DNA from: Verrucomicrobiota bacterium
GTDB taxonomy: Bacteria; Verrucomicrobiota; Verrucomicrobiia; Limisphaerales; J093
Assembly: GCA_016716505.1 (NCBI GenBank)
Contig: JADJWF010000003.1
Span: 62,001 to 126,000, forward strand
Direction: 5' to 3'
DNA length: 64,000 nucleotides
Below, in pieces: positions 46,101 through 55,540 of the stretch. Position 1 is the stretch's first letter; each line of letters begins with the position of its first letter. The position numbers were made by a program, and so were the translations under genes. The notes beneath the pieces are model-generated. The model saw only the letters and a program-made list of their open reading frames with translations. It was not told the origin of the DNA and searched no databases.

Positions 46101-46333
46101 TCGTCGTCGTCGAGCACAACCTCGACCTGATCCGTTGCGCCGACTGGGTGATAGACTTGGGGCCGGAAGCCGGCGACGCCGGCGGCCAGATCGTGGTTGC
46201 GGGCACGCCGGAAGATGTCGCCGCCTGCCCGGCGAGCCATACCGGCGCGGCACTCCGCCAGGCGCCGCGCGTGACGCCGGACCCGGCGGTCAAATCTGCG
46301 AGTAACTCGTCGGGCGCAGGAGCACGTTGCTGA
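43153..46333 (+). CDS. uvrA: UvrA-family excinuclease ATPase, interrupted by a one-base frameshift
   Basis: Start ATG at 43153 (MSRRAKADGYIRLRGVRQNN). Two ABC modules: Walker A GLSGSGKSSLAF and GVSGSGKSTLV; signatures TLSGGETERVNL and TLSGGECQRLKL; Walker B LFVLDEPSVGLHPRD and LFLFDEPTTGLHFED. Zinc-type cysteine pairs CRQCGQ, CARC...CPAC, CPQC and CERC...CPDC are present. After codon 225 (43828/43829) the frame moves by one extra base: LALAPEE continues as RRRFIEACEQAYHFGKG. With that base removed the protein has 1059 residues, longer than the usual 940-980, so it may be a paralogue of the canonical UvrA. It senses DNA damage and loads UvrB, if intact. Confidence 0.88.
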
Positions 46334-47093
46334 TGTTCGAGACGATTTCCGGATCGGTGTAGCCCGGGGTGGTGCTGAGCGTCTTCCACTCCGGGTCCGC
46401 CACGAAAGTGCTCCACGCTTTGTCGCGCGCCGCAAGGTCGTCGAACACCAACAGGTACGTGAGGTTTGGAAGACGGGTGCCGATGAGCGTTTCGCCGAAG
46501 AACACCGGTGTCAGGCCCGTCCGGCGGAAGATCGCGATTTCGCCGATGTTGAACATCTCGATCTTCTTCTTGTTCGCCTTCTTGCTGTGGCTCTCGTAGA
46601 TGCGGAGTTCGAAGATACGAGGTTTCTTCTCCGCGACACCTGACGGGACTTCGAGTTTTGGCATTCCTTCGAAAGCCACCATCAAGGAACTCTCCACCCG
46701 GATGTAACCGGGGTCGGTGGCCGGCAGGTCGGTGTAGGGTGCGGCGAGGCGCCGGTATTCCTCGTCACTGCGCATCCGGTCGGAGGCAGTGGCGAACTGT
46801 TCCAGCGACTCGTACCGGATCAACACGTACACCGACGGGCTGTCCGGGCCGAGCATCACGTTGAACACGCCGATGGGTTTGACGCCGGCGCGGTTCATCG
46901 CGGGGATGGCGGCCTGGGAGACGTAGTCGTCGAAAAGCTTCTGCTTGGCGCCCCGCCGTAACTGATACCGGCGAAGCTCGTAGTATTCGCGCTGCCCGGG
47001 GGCGGCCGGTTGGGCGGCGTGGCCCGGGAGCGCCGCGGCCAGTCCGGCGGCGCCGGCGGTGACGGTCGAGGTCAGGAAAGCGCGGCGATTCAT
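46290..47093 (-). CDS. Tat-exported NIPSNAP-family protein
   Basis: 267 residues from the ATG at 47093 (MNRRAFLTSTVTAGAAGLAA), a twin-arginine signal. Two NIPSNAP ferredoxin-like repeats follow: YYELRRYQLRRGAKQKLFD with PIGVFNVMLGPDSPSVYVLI, and IFELRIYESHSKKANKKKI with GETLIGTRLPNLTYLLVFDD. The family is known for dimeric alpha/beta barrels of unclear function; in this phylum Tat-exported copies are frequent. Its last 44 bases overlap the 3' end of the convergent uvrA-type gene. Confidence 0.88.
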   Translation of the reverse strand: MNRRAFLTSTVTAGAAGLAAALPGHAAQPAAPGQREYYELRRYQLRRGAKQKLFDDYVSQAAIPAMNRAGVKPIGVFNVMLGPDSPSVYVLIRYESLEQFATASDRMRSDEEYRRLAAPYTDLPATDPGYIRVESSLMVAFEGMPKLEVPSGVAEKKPRIFELRIYESHSKKANKKKIEMFNIGEIAIFRRTGLTPVFFGETLIGTRLPNLTYLLVFDDLAARDKAWSTFVADPEWKTLSTTPGYTDPEIVSNISNVLLRPTSYSQI

Positions 47094-47216
47094 AGTCAGG
47101 TGGAAATGGTTGGAGTGATGACGTTCGTTGCTGCGCTGAAAGGAAACGGGGCAGGGGGCCGATGTGTCAATTACCGAGTCACGGGCACCGGGCTGCCGTG
47201 CGAGCACATCTCAGAT

Positions 47217-48290
47217 AAATCCGGGTGTTTCCGGCATTCGTGCCGGCTCGGCGCACTGACGTTCGGCCGGCAGCGGAGCCGAGTGGAAAGCTGGCGTAAC
47301 GGTCCGCGTCGAGTTTTTCGTCAGTCCGTAGCGCCGGCGTTCGTGCCGGCTCGGCGCACTGAAGTTCGGTCGGTAGCGGAGCCGGCTGGAAAGCCGGCGT
47401 TACGGGTCGCGTCGAGTTTTCGTCGGTCTGTAGCGCCGGCATTCTTGCCGGCTTGTCCCACCGACCGTCGGTCGGCAGCGGAGCCGGCTGGAAAGCCGGC
47501 GTAAAACGGTTCGCGCCGAGTTTCTCGTCAGTCCGTAGAGCCGGCATTCTTGCCGGCTCGTCGGACTGACGTTCGATCGGCACTGGGGCTGGCTGGAAAG
47601 CTGGCGTTACGGTTCGCGTCGAGTTTCTCGTCAGTCTGTAGCGCCGGCGTTCTTGCCGGCTTGTCGGACTGACGTTCGGTCGGCACTGGAGCCGGCTGGA
47701 AAGCCGGCGTTACGGTTCGCGCCGAGTTTTTCGTCAGTCCGTAGCGCCGGCATTCGTGCCGGCTTGTCCCACCGACCGTCGGCCGGCAGCGGAGCCGGCT
47801 GGAAAGCCGGCGTTACGGTTCGCGCCGAGTTTCTCGTCAGTCTGTAGCGCCAGTGTTCGTGCCGGCTTGTCGCACTGACGTTCGGTCAGCAGCCGAGCCG
47901 AGTGGAAAGCCGGCGTTACGGTTCGCGTCGAGTTTCTCGTCAGTCTGTAGCGCCGGCGTTCTTGGCGGCTTGTCGGACTGACGTTCGGTCGGCACTGGGG
48001 CTGGCTGGAAAGCCGGCGTTACGGTTCGCGCCGAGTTTTCGTCAGTCTGTAGCGCCGGCATTCATGCCGGCTTGTCGGACTGATGTTCGGTCGGCAGCGG
48101 AGCCGGCTGGAAAGCCGGCGTTACGGTTCGCGCCGAGTTTTTCGTCAGTCTGTAGCGCCGGCGTTCTTGGCGGCTTGTCGGACTGACGTTTGGTCGGCAG
48201 CGGAGCCGACTGGAAAGCCGGCGTTACGGTCCGCTTCGAGTTTCTCGTCAGTCGGTAGCGCCGGCGTTTTTGCCGGCTCTCCCACGTCAG
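47217..48290. repeat. Tandem array of about ten 103-bp GCCGGC-rich repeats
   Basis: Unit starts at GTAGCGCCGG-like sites: 47328, 47430, 47535, 47638, 47741, 47844, 47947, 48049, 48152 and 48255, so the period is 102-105 (mostly 103), with a diverged copy before 47328. Each unit holds two inverted repeats of GCCGGC: one around a six-base spacer (GTTCTT or ATTCGT), one as GCCGGCTGGAAAGCCGGC. The array is open in several frames and yields low-complexity repeat proteins that I regard as false. It lies between the NIPSNAP start and asnS. Confidence 0.93.
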
Positions 48291-48504
48291 CGGCTGAGCC
48301 GCCCGGGCGCTTTTCCATCCTTCGCGAGTGTTTCGGTTTTCGAGTCAACCAACGGCTCTTTGCCGCTTCACTCCACTTTCAAGGTGCTGCTATTCCTCGG
48401 GCGAACGCACGGCGGTGAGCAACTGAGACACTTCCGATCCGGAAACGCGCGCGGCAAACGCCTTGCCGGTTCGAGGGGGCGGCGACAGTCTAAACGCGCC
48501 AACG

Positions 48505-49866
48505 ATGCGCACGCTCATTCGACACTTGCTTGCCACCTCGGAGCCGGCGGACTCGGTCACCATTCAGGGCTGGATTCGCACCCGGCGCGACTCGAAAGGG
48601 TTTTCCTTCCTCGAGGTCAACGACGGTTCCTGCCTCGCGAACCTCCAAGCGGTGGTGGATCACGCCACGCCTGGATTCCAGGACCCGCACCCGTTCACGA
48701 CCGGGGCTTCGGTGACGGTCGAAGGCAGTCTCGTGCCCTCGCCGGCCGCCGGGCAGCGGTGGGAACTTCGCGCCCGGCGCGTGACCCTGGTGGGTGCGGC
48801 CGACGCCACCTATCCGCTCCAAAAAAAGGGTCACACGCTGGAATTCCTGCGGACGATCGCGCATCTGCGGCCGCGCTCGAACCTCTTCGGTGCCGTCTTT
48901 CGCGTGCGAAGCCGGCTGGCCTTCGCGGTGCATCAGTTTTTCCAGAGCCGGGATTTCGTGTACGTCCACACCCCGATCATCACCGCCAGCGACTGCGAAG
49001 GGGCAGGGGAGATGTTCCGGGTCACGACCCTCAAGGGCGACCCCGACGCCAGGCCGGAGGCGGACTTCTTTGGCCGGCGCGCGTACCTCACTGTGAGCGG
49101 CCAACTGGAGGCCGAAATCTTCGCCTGTGCCCTCTCGAACGTGTACACGTTTGGCCCCACCTTCCGGGCCGAGAACTCGAATACCGCCCGGCACGCTGCC
49201 GAGTTCTGGATGATCGAACCGGAGATGGCGTTCTGCGACCTCACCGGCAACATGGACCTCGCCGAGGAATTCGTGAAAGGAATGGCGCGTTATGCGCTGG
49301 AGCACTGCGCCGAGGACCTGGCGTTCTTCAACAAGTTCGTGGACAAATCCCTGATGGAGCGGCTGCGCTTCGTGACCGAGCGGCCCTTCCAACGGGTGGC
49401 CTACACGGACGCCGTGCAAATCCTGCGGGCCTCCGGCCGCGCGTTCGAATTCCCCGTCGAATACGGGCTCAATCTCCAGTCCGAACACGAGCGATTTCTG
49501 ACGGAGGAGCACTTCAAGTCGCCGGTTACCGTTTTCAACTACCCGCGCGAGATCAAACCGTTTTACATGCGACTGAACGACGATGAAAAGACGGTGACCG
49601 CGATGGATGTGCTGGTGCCGGGCATCGGCGAGGTCATCGGCGGTTCCCAGCGCGAAGAGCGACTTGATGTGCTCGAGCGGAACCTGGCCTTCCACAAGCT
49701 GCGCGCCGAGGACTACTGGTGGTACCTGGACCTGCGGCGCTACGGCACCGTGCCGCACGCCGGCTTCGGCCTCGGCTTCGAGCGCCTGCTGATGTTCCTC
49801 ACGGGCGTCAACAACATCCGCGACGTCATCCCCTTCGCCCGCACGCCGGGGAACGCGGAGTTTTAG
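48505..49866 (+). CDS. asnS: Asparaginyl-tRNA synthetase
   Basis: 453 residues from the ATG at 48505 (MRTLIRHLLATSEPADSV); the open extension to 48463 is not conserved-looking. N-terminal OB-fold (VTIQGWIRTRRDSKGFSFLEV) and a class II core: motif 2 FGPTFRAENSNTARHAAEFW and motif 3 GFGLGFERLLMFLTGVNNIR. The residues YVHTPIITASDCEGAGEMF and VPGIGEVIGGSQREERLD separate AsnRS from AspRS. It charges tRNA-Asn in the cytosol. The tandem repeat array lies 215 bases upstream. Confidence 0.96.
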   Translation: MRTLIRHLLATSEPADSVTIQGWIRTRRDSKGFSFLEVNDGSCLANLQAVVDHATPGFQDPHPFTTGASVTVEGSLVPSPAAGQRWELRARRVTLVGAADATYPLQKKGHTLEFLRTIAHLRPRSNLFGAVFRVRSRLAFAVHQFFQSRDFVYVHTPIITASDCEGAGEMFRVTTLKGDPDARPEADFFGRRAYLTVSGQLEAEIFACALSNVYTFGPTFRAENSNTARHAAEFWMIEPEMAFCDLTGNMDLAEEFVKGMARYALEHCAEDLAFFNKFVDKSLMERLRFVTERPFQRVAYTDAVQILRASGRAFEFPVEYGLNLQSEHERFLTEEHFKSPVTVFNYPREIKPFYMRLNDDEKTVTAMDVLVPGIGEVIGGSQREERLDVLERNLAFHKLRAEDYWWYLDLRRYGTVPHAGFGLGFERLLMFLTGVNNIRDVIPFARTPGNAEF

Positions 49867-50661
49867 CACAACCAGCGAGCATCCTGATTCCGCCCGTCCG
49901 ACTCGACCGGTGCTTCGTTGGTGCCGCAGCCGGCTTGGGCAAACGGCTGAATCACTCCGGTGGTCGCACTGGGCATCCCCGGCTCGGTAGAAAGCACCCG
50001 GTCTGGAAACGAACCAACCGGAGCTGGTGCTCGCGGTGCTGGGATGCCAAGAGCGAGCCCCCATTCAATAACCCGCGATGGCGCCGAGGATTTGCGCGCC
50101 CGGCGGTTGGTTTACCCGCTCCGGTGTCTCGTCCACCGGCGGATTGGCGCCTAGCCAAAAATGCTTAAGCAACAATGCGGATTTTCAGCTTGACAGTCAG
50201 AAGGGGATGGCTAGTAGTTATTCATCATCCCGGTGTCCGAAGGATTGTTACAAGTTATCTTCGAATCTCTCCACAATTTTAGAATGGAAATCTGTTGGGG
50301 GCGTTTAGTGCGGTTTGGTCTGAAGCCGATGTGCGACGAAAGTCCCGTTGGTGGAGGGCCCGTGGCGTGTTGTGCTCGCTCAGATCGTAAAAACTACGTA
50401 TTCGGAGCGATCATTCTGCCAGAATCTGGTTGTGAAATACGTAATTTACCCGATTGCCGTGTTCTTTCGCCAAAGCCACACTTAGACCGTGAACATCGCC
50501 GGAGACTGCTGGCGGATCACAGCGGCGGTCGCGTGGTCTCGCTATGGTGCTTGGCGACCGGGAATCCGCCTTGGTTACTTTCCCCCCTGGAGAACGTGCC
50601 TCCGGGAGAGGGCTTCAGTTGAAAAGCACGGGGAACCCTCAGACTCAAACTCAGACTCACC
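49867..50661. other. 795-base gap with an A/T-rich island
   Basis: No gene was recognised. From about 50160 to 50480 the sequence is markedly less GC-rich than the surroundings and includes a long imperfect palindrome (50387-50449, listed separately) and a lone TTGACA at 50190 without a good -10. The end holds an A/C-rich leader before the next gene. Confidence 0.5.
50387..50449. repeat. 63-bp imperfect palindrome
   Basis: Outer arms around TACGTATT and AATACGTA with GTAAA and TTTAC ends, centre ATTCTG-C-CAGAAT (50413-50425) perfect. It could be an operator, a recombination site or the relic of a small mobile element. Confidence 0.5.
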
Positions 50662-53600
50662 ATGAAGAACACATCACTCCTCGGCATTCTGCTGGGTGGG
50701 GTAGTCATCGCCGGTGCGAACGCCGGAACAATGGTCGTTGCTGGTTTCGGCCAGGAAGGTTGGTATTCGGACGACACGCGGAGCAGCACGGGTGCTGACC
50801 TTGTTGGGTCGCAGTACACCCACTACGGCAAACCCGGCCAAACCCCAAGCGCAGCGGATGACACGGCCATCGCCTCCCAAATCCTCTTTACCGGTGCTGC
50901 GCCTGGTGGACGTGCGGCCCTCGGTTTGGCCAAGACGAGCGTTGGCGGAGGATATAGCAAGTCCACGATCAGCACCGTGAATCTGGCGGGCTTCGCCACG
51001 AGTTCCGCAACGACTTCGTGGGCGGACGGCTTCGCCATGGCCTACGATTTTTACGCTACCAGCCCGAATGAAGTCGCGGTGCCTAAAATATGCGTTCAAT
51101 CACCGCTTTGGGCGTCGTCGCAGAGCGGCTTCACCGCGCTTCGCTCCGGTGAATCCACGTGGGACTTGTTGCTCGTGGATTGGCGCGGAAGTGAATCCGG
51201 GTGGCCGGTGAACACGTGGACCACATGGTCGGCGGACGTGAACACGAAGTGCTGGCGGGTGTATCGGCAGGCGGGCAACTCCTATTTCAATGACTGCGGC
51301 ACGCCCGCTTCAAAAGGATTCTCCGGCACGATGTTCTCATTGGCAGAATTGGCCTCCTTGAACGACCCCAACCAGCCCGCCCACGTTGCCCGGACGGACG
51401 GAGCCACCAAATACACTTGGGCTCAGGTGCTCTTCGGTGAAGGCGCGAAAGTCACCAATGTGCAAATCGGGGTCGGATCAAGCACGCAAAGTTCGACAAC
51501 CTACGTTGATTACCTGCAACTCAGCGTGTTGAACGGAGGCGACCCCGTGGACTTCAGCGGATTCGTGCATGTGGCCACGACCGGGAGCGACGTGACAGGC
51601 GACGGCTCTTCCGCCAACCCCTACCAGACCATTCAAAAGGGAGTCAACGAAGCCGGTGTCGGGGCGACGGTCATGGTGGCGCCGGGGACGTATGTCGAGC
51701 AGGTGGAGATCGCCAAGAACATCACGCTTCAGGGTTCTGGTCAGGACACGGTGGTCAAATCGCCGGCGACATTGACCCAGTCATTCACCACTTCGGCCGT
51801 AAACAAGCCCGTGGTTTACGTACACGACTGTACGGCCGTGATTCGGGAGCTTGTGGTTGATGGGGATCGGAGGGGCAACGCCAACTACCGTTTCATGGGA
51901 ATTGGTTACTACAATGCGGGGGGCGAGGTCAGCACCGTCGAGGTCAAAAACGTCACCGACAATCCGCCGTCGGGAAGTCAGCACGGTGTCGGCGTCGGGG
52001 TGTACAACATGGATTCCTCCTCGCGGTCGTTCAGTCTGCGACAAAGCCATATTCACGATTGCCAGAAGAATTGCACGGTGTTCTACGGCACGGGGCTGGT
52101 TGTTGATATTCAGGGCAATCGCATCGAGGGCGCTGGTCCCATCAGCTACATCGCGCAGAACGGCATCCAGGTGAGCGCCGGGGTCAACGGCGTCGTCGCT
52201 GATAACATCGTGACGGGCTTCGATTACCTTCCGGGTACTTGGGGGTCCTCCGCCATGATCAATTTCGGGGCGACCGTATCCTTTTTGCGGAACACAGTGT
52301 CACTGAGCAACTTCGGCCTTTACATCGCGGCGACCGGGTCAACCACGGTCTCGCAGAACAACTTCACCGGCAACGATTGGGGTTTGGTGAACGACTCAGA
52401 TTTCGACGTGGACGCTAGTAACAACTGGTGGGGAACCCCGGGAGGCCCCACCTACCAGACCGACGCTGGAACGCTGTATGCGGGCGATGGCGACGTCATC
52501 TGGGACAGCTATCCGACACGGGTCAGTTTTGCCTCGCCGCTCGCCAAACCCGCCAATCCGAACGCGCTGTATCTCGAACCCACCCTCGCCAGCATTTACA
52601 TTCAGCCGGGGGAGAGCGTCTTGGTGGAAATGAACGTGGCCAACCTTCAGCAGAAGGTCAACGCGGTCCAAGCCATGTTGGGATACAGTTCGACTTACTT
52701 CGCCGACCCAACCGGGGCGACGGTGACGGCTGGGGGCGGCGACTGGGACCAGGTTATCTGGGATTCGTGGGTGGATTCGACCGGGACACCCGGCGAAATT
52801 GATACAGCCATCGGTGTCAACGCCAACGGGGCGGTGGGGACGGACGCCGACGGCACGGTTGCTAAGATCACGCTCACCTCGCGAACGGGGGTGGAGGGGG
52901 TGACCCAGATGATCTTCCGGCCGGATGCCAGCCCGGATCCGGGTTTGGTGGAGAGCACGTTCTTCAGCGACCTGGCCGCACAAGCCGTGTGGCCGGCAAA
53001 GGTCAACAGCGCAAACATCTACATTGATGGCACAGCGCCAACGATCGGTGTGGTGGCCGCGATTCAGGACCAGCCGTGGGGCGCGGGCGACGATGTGAAC
53101 GTGAAGAACTGCGCCAACGTGACCCTGCAAGGAACCGTGGAGATTAGCGTGGACGCAAGCGATTCGCTGGCCGGGCTCGCCAGCCAGCCTTCGGTCGTGT
53201 TAACCAGTCCGAGCGCCGCGAACGTCAACGCCACCTACGTGGAGGAAGATCCCGTGGGGACCTTCCGATACACCTGGTTGGTGGGGCCGGCGACGGAGAA
53301 CGGTACTTGGACGGTGACCGTCACGGCGACGGACAAGGCGGGCAACGCCAACGTTGTCACCTTCTCCCTGTGCGTGAACAAGAACGAAATTACCGGGCAG
53401 GTGGAGCTGGAGTCGTTTGGGGGCAGCAGCCGGACGGTGAGGTTTGTTGCCACGGGGGGCAGCAGTGCGAAGACTTGGAACCTGACCCTGACGGGATGGA
53501 GCGGCTCGAAGGCGCCCTACGTCTTGACCGATGTGCCGGCCGGCACCACGGGGCTCAGCGCCAAGGCCGCGTGGAATCTGCGCGAGAAACTGGCGGTAAC

Positions 53601-53853
53601 GTTGGTGGACGGACAGGCCACCGCCGACTTTGTGGGAGACGGGGTGCCGGGGTGGAGTGACGCCACCGATCATTACTTGCGGGGCGGTGACGTGGACGGT
53701 TCCAACTCGATTAACGTCCTCGACTACTCCGTCCTGAAAGTCAACTGGCTGACCAGCAACCCGGTGGCCGACATCAACGGCGATGGGCAGACGCAACTCC
53801 TGGACTACAACCTCATGAAGGTCAACTGGTTCAGGGTCGGCGATCCGCAATAA
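50662..53853 (+). CDS. Secreted beta-helix protein with cohesin-like and dockerin-like modules
   Basis: 1063 residues. Signal peptide MKNTSLLGILLGGVVIAGANA. Then a beta-sandwich region (to about 295), a right-handed parallel beta-helix (about 300-590; opens SANPYQTIQKGVNEAGVGAT, ends NNWWGTPGGP), a cohesin-like domain (about 634-790; IYIQPGESVLVEMNVANL, NAVQAMLGYSSTYF, GTVAKITL), an Ig-like domain, a strand-rich linker (ITGQVELESFGG) and a dockerin-like pair of calcium loops (GDVDGSNSINVLDYSVL and ADINGDGQTQLLDYNLM, from residue 1007). Beta-helices of this kind bind or cleave acidic polysaccharides, but no lyase residues were identified. The second half is copied in the next gene. Confidence 0.82.
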   Translation: MKNTSLLGILLGGVVIAGANAGTMVVAGFGQEGWYSDDTRSSTGADLVGSQYTHYGKPGQTPSAADDTAIASQILFTGAAPGGRAALGLAKTSVGGGYSKSTISTVNLAGFATSSATTSWADGFAMAYDFYATSPNEVAVPKICVQSPLWASSQSGFTALRSGESTWDLLLVDWRGSESGWPVNTWTTWSADVNTKCWRVYRQAGNSYFNDCGTPASKGFSGTMFSLAELASLNDPNQPAHVARTDGATKYTWAQVLFGEGAKVTNVQIGVGSSTQSSTTYVDYLQLSVLNGGDPVDFSGFVHVATTGSDVTGDGSSANPYQTIQKGVNEAGVGATVMVAPGTYVEQVEIAKNITLQGSGQDTVVKSPATLTQSFTTSAVNKPVVYVHDCTAVIRELVVDGDRRGNANYRFMGIGYYNAGGEVSTVEVKNVTDNPPSGSQHGVGVGVYNMDSSSRSFSLRQSHIHDCQKNCTVFYGTGLVVDIQGNRIEGAGPISYIAQNGIQVSAGVNGVVADNIVTGFDYLPGTWGSSAMINFGATVSFLRNTVSLSNFGLYIAATGSTTVSQNNFTGNDWGLVNDSDFDVDASNNWWGTPGGPTYQTDAGTLYAGDGDVIWDSYPTRVSFASPLAKPANPNALYLEPTLASIYIQPGESVLVEMNVANLQQKVNAVQAMLGYSSTYFADPTGATVTAGGGDWDQVIWDSWVDSTGTPGEIDTAIGVNANGAVGTDADGTVAKITLTSRTGVEGVTQMIFRPDASPDPGLVESTFFSDLAAQAVWPAKVNSANIYIDGTAPTIGVVAAIQDQPWGAGDDVNVKNCANVTLQGTVEISVDASDSLAGLASQPSVVLTSPSAANVNATYVEEDPVGTFRYTWLVGPATENGTWTVTVTATDKAGNANVVTFSLCVNKNEITGQVELESFGGSSRTVRFVATGGSSAKTWNLTLTGWSGSKAPYVLTDVPAGTTGLSAKAAWNLREKLAVTLVDGQATADFVGDGVPGWSDATDHYLRGGDVDGSNSINVLDYSVLKVNWLTSNPVADINGDGQTQLLDYNLMKVNWFRVGDPQ

Positions 53854-53860
53854 GAACAAG

Positions 53861-53905
53861 GGCTTTTTCGCGCCGCCGGTCCAATCCCGGCGGCGGGGAA
53901 AAGCC
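53861..53905 (+). terminator. Long hairpin after the beta-helix/cohesin gene
   Basis: Nested arms: GGCTTTT...AAAAGCC outside and CGCCGCCGG...CCGGCGGCG inside, with a short loop. No T-run follows, so it may block exonucleases or act with Rho rather than as a simple terminator. Confidence 0.5.
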
Positions 53906-54099
53906 ACCGAAATCGCGATCGTCAAGCCAGGTCAGACGAGTGGCCGGTCGTGTCCCGCCGGGGCGGCCGGCCGGCGTTTCGAGCGGAGGGGAACGCGGCG
54001 CGAGTGTCTGGACGCGGGCGCTGCGCGACGGCAGGATAGCTCTCCTTCGCGCCGGTGCCGCGTAAAGTGAACGGCAGTGGAAGGTGGAAGGGAATGAAC

Positions 54100-55416
54100 A
54101 TGAAGGCTCTGAGCACGATTCTGTCCGCGGTGGTGATGGCAATAGCAGCTCACCCCCAGCCTTCCCTCGAGTTGAACGTCCCGCCCGCCTCGTTGTTCGT
54201 GCGACCGGGCGAAGAAGTGCTGGTGCTGCTAGATGTCTTCGACCTGCCGGTGAAGGTGAACGCCTGCCAGGCGTTCCTCGGTTACAGTTCCACCTATTTC
54301 TTCGATCCCGGCCCAGCGGGTTGCGTAACCGCCGGTGGTGGCGTCTGGGACTTAGTGATCTGGGACTCGTGGCGCGACTCGGGAGGCTTGCCCGGTGAAA
54401 TTGACACGGCGGTCGGGCTGGATGCCCAAGGCGCGGTGGGCACGGATGCGGACGCCACGGTGGCCCGCATCCGCCTAACTGCCGGGAGTGTCGAGGGCAT
54501 CACCCGACTGATCTTCCGGCCGGACCCTGTCCCCGACCCCGGTTTGGTCCGCAGCACCTACTTCGCCGATCTCTCGGCGCAGCCAGTCTGGCCCATCAAA
54601 CAAAACAGTCCCCGGATCATCATTGATGGCACCCCGCCAGACCTTGTGGTGGTGAGCGCCTTGCAGGGGGCCGCGGATGTACTGGATGGCGCGGCAGCCG
54701 TCGTGCCCGGGGTCGTCACGATTACGATCGCCGCCACCGATCCGCTGGCAGGTCTCGTGGGACCGCCGACGGTGGTGGTGGTGGATGGGGTCCAAGTGGA
54801 GGTTCTGACCACGGCCGACACCACTTCGCCGTTCCGCTACTCTTGGGTGGTCACCACCGGCACCGAGAACGGGCGCTGGAATCTGAATGTTTCGGCGACC
54901 GACCATGCCGGCAACACCGCGTCGGACGTTGGTCACTACTTCACCGTGAACAAGAACCAAATCTCAGGCCAGGTGGAACTGGAGGCGTTCGTGGGTACCG
55001 GCACCGTGCCATCGCACACCCGCGCGGTGACGTTCGTGGCCACCGGCGGCACGATCACCAAAACTTGGACGGTCACGCTCTCCAACACCTCCGGGCCGAT
55101 CTTCCATTACCTCCTGACCGATGTTCCGGCCGGTACCACGGCGCTCAGTGCCAAGACCAACTGGAACCTTCGCCGCCGGCAACCGATGGTGTTGGACGGG
55201 CTGGGACAGGCGACCGTCAACTTCACTGGTGCCACACGGCTGGCGGCCGGTGATCTGAATGGCGACAACGTGGTCCAGTTGCTCGATTACTCGGTGCTGC
55301 GGTCCAAGTGGTTCACCACTGATCCAGCGGCGGATTTCAACGGCGACGGCCAGGTCCAGTTACTCGATTACAGCTTGTTGCGGGCAAACTGGTTCACGGG
55401 GGGCGACCCTCCTTGA
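54100..55416 (+). CDS. Secreted cohesin-like/dockerin-like protein, paralogue of the upstream gene
   Basis: 438 residues. I chose the ATG at 54100 because the GGAAGGGA site sits at proper distance; the ATG at 54094 is too close to it. A short signal peptide (MKALSTILSAVVMAIAAHPQ) is followed at once by the cohesin-like domain (FVRPGEEVLVLLDVFDLPVK, FLGYSSTYFFDPG), then the Ig-like domain, the linker (ISGQVELEAF) and the dockerin-like loops (GDLNGDNVVQLLDYSVL, ADFNGDGQVQLLDYSLL). Domain for domain it equals the last 430 residues of the neighbour, so one arose by partial duplication. It lacks any catalytic or beta-helix part: a candidate connector or scaffold. Confidence 0.8.
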   Translation: MKALSTILSAVVMAIAAHPQPSLELNVPPASLFVRPGEEVLVLLDVFDLPVKVNACQAFLGYSSTYFFDPGPAGCVTAGGGVWDLVIWDSWRDSGGLPGEIDTAVGLDAQGAVGTDADATVARIRLTAGSVEGITRLIFRPDPVPDPGLVRSTYFADLSAQPVWPIKQNSPRIIIDGTPPDLVVVSALQGAADVLDGAAAVVPGVVTITIAATDPLAGLVGPPTVVVVDGVQVEVLTTADTTSPFRYSWVVTTGTENGRWNLNVSATDHAGNTASDVGHYFTVNKNQISGQVELEAFVGTGTVPSHTRAVTFVATGGTITKTWTVTLSNTSGPIFHYLLTDVPAGTTALSAKTNWNLRRRQPMVLDGLGQATVNFTGATRLAAGDLNGDNVVQLLDYSVLRSKWFTTDPAADFNGDGQVQLLDYSLLRANWFTGGDPP

Positions 55417-55540
55417 CGAGGCCCACTTGGCGCTAATAAATGTCGTTGACGTGGTTCCGAAGCATTCATAGATTGTCCGTGACCCCGAGGTAGTCCGTTT
55501 CAAGTCCGAGCCTTCAAAAAAACAACAACCCAAACGATTC

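Noticed and set aside
47217..48290. CRISPR array
   Set aside because: The units are 103 bp with no unique spacers of constant size, and no cas genes are near.
47263..48418. Repeat-encoded proteins such as the PAGKPALRFAPSF type
   Set aside because: They arise from the 103-bp array being open in several frames; no ribosome site and the same on both strands.
50190..50218. Promoter at the lone TTGACA in the A/T-rich island
   Set aside because: No acceptable -10 at 16-18 bases and more than 400 bases from the next gene.
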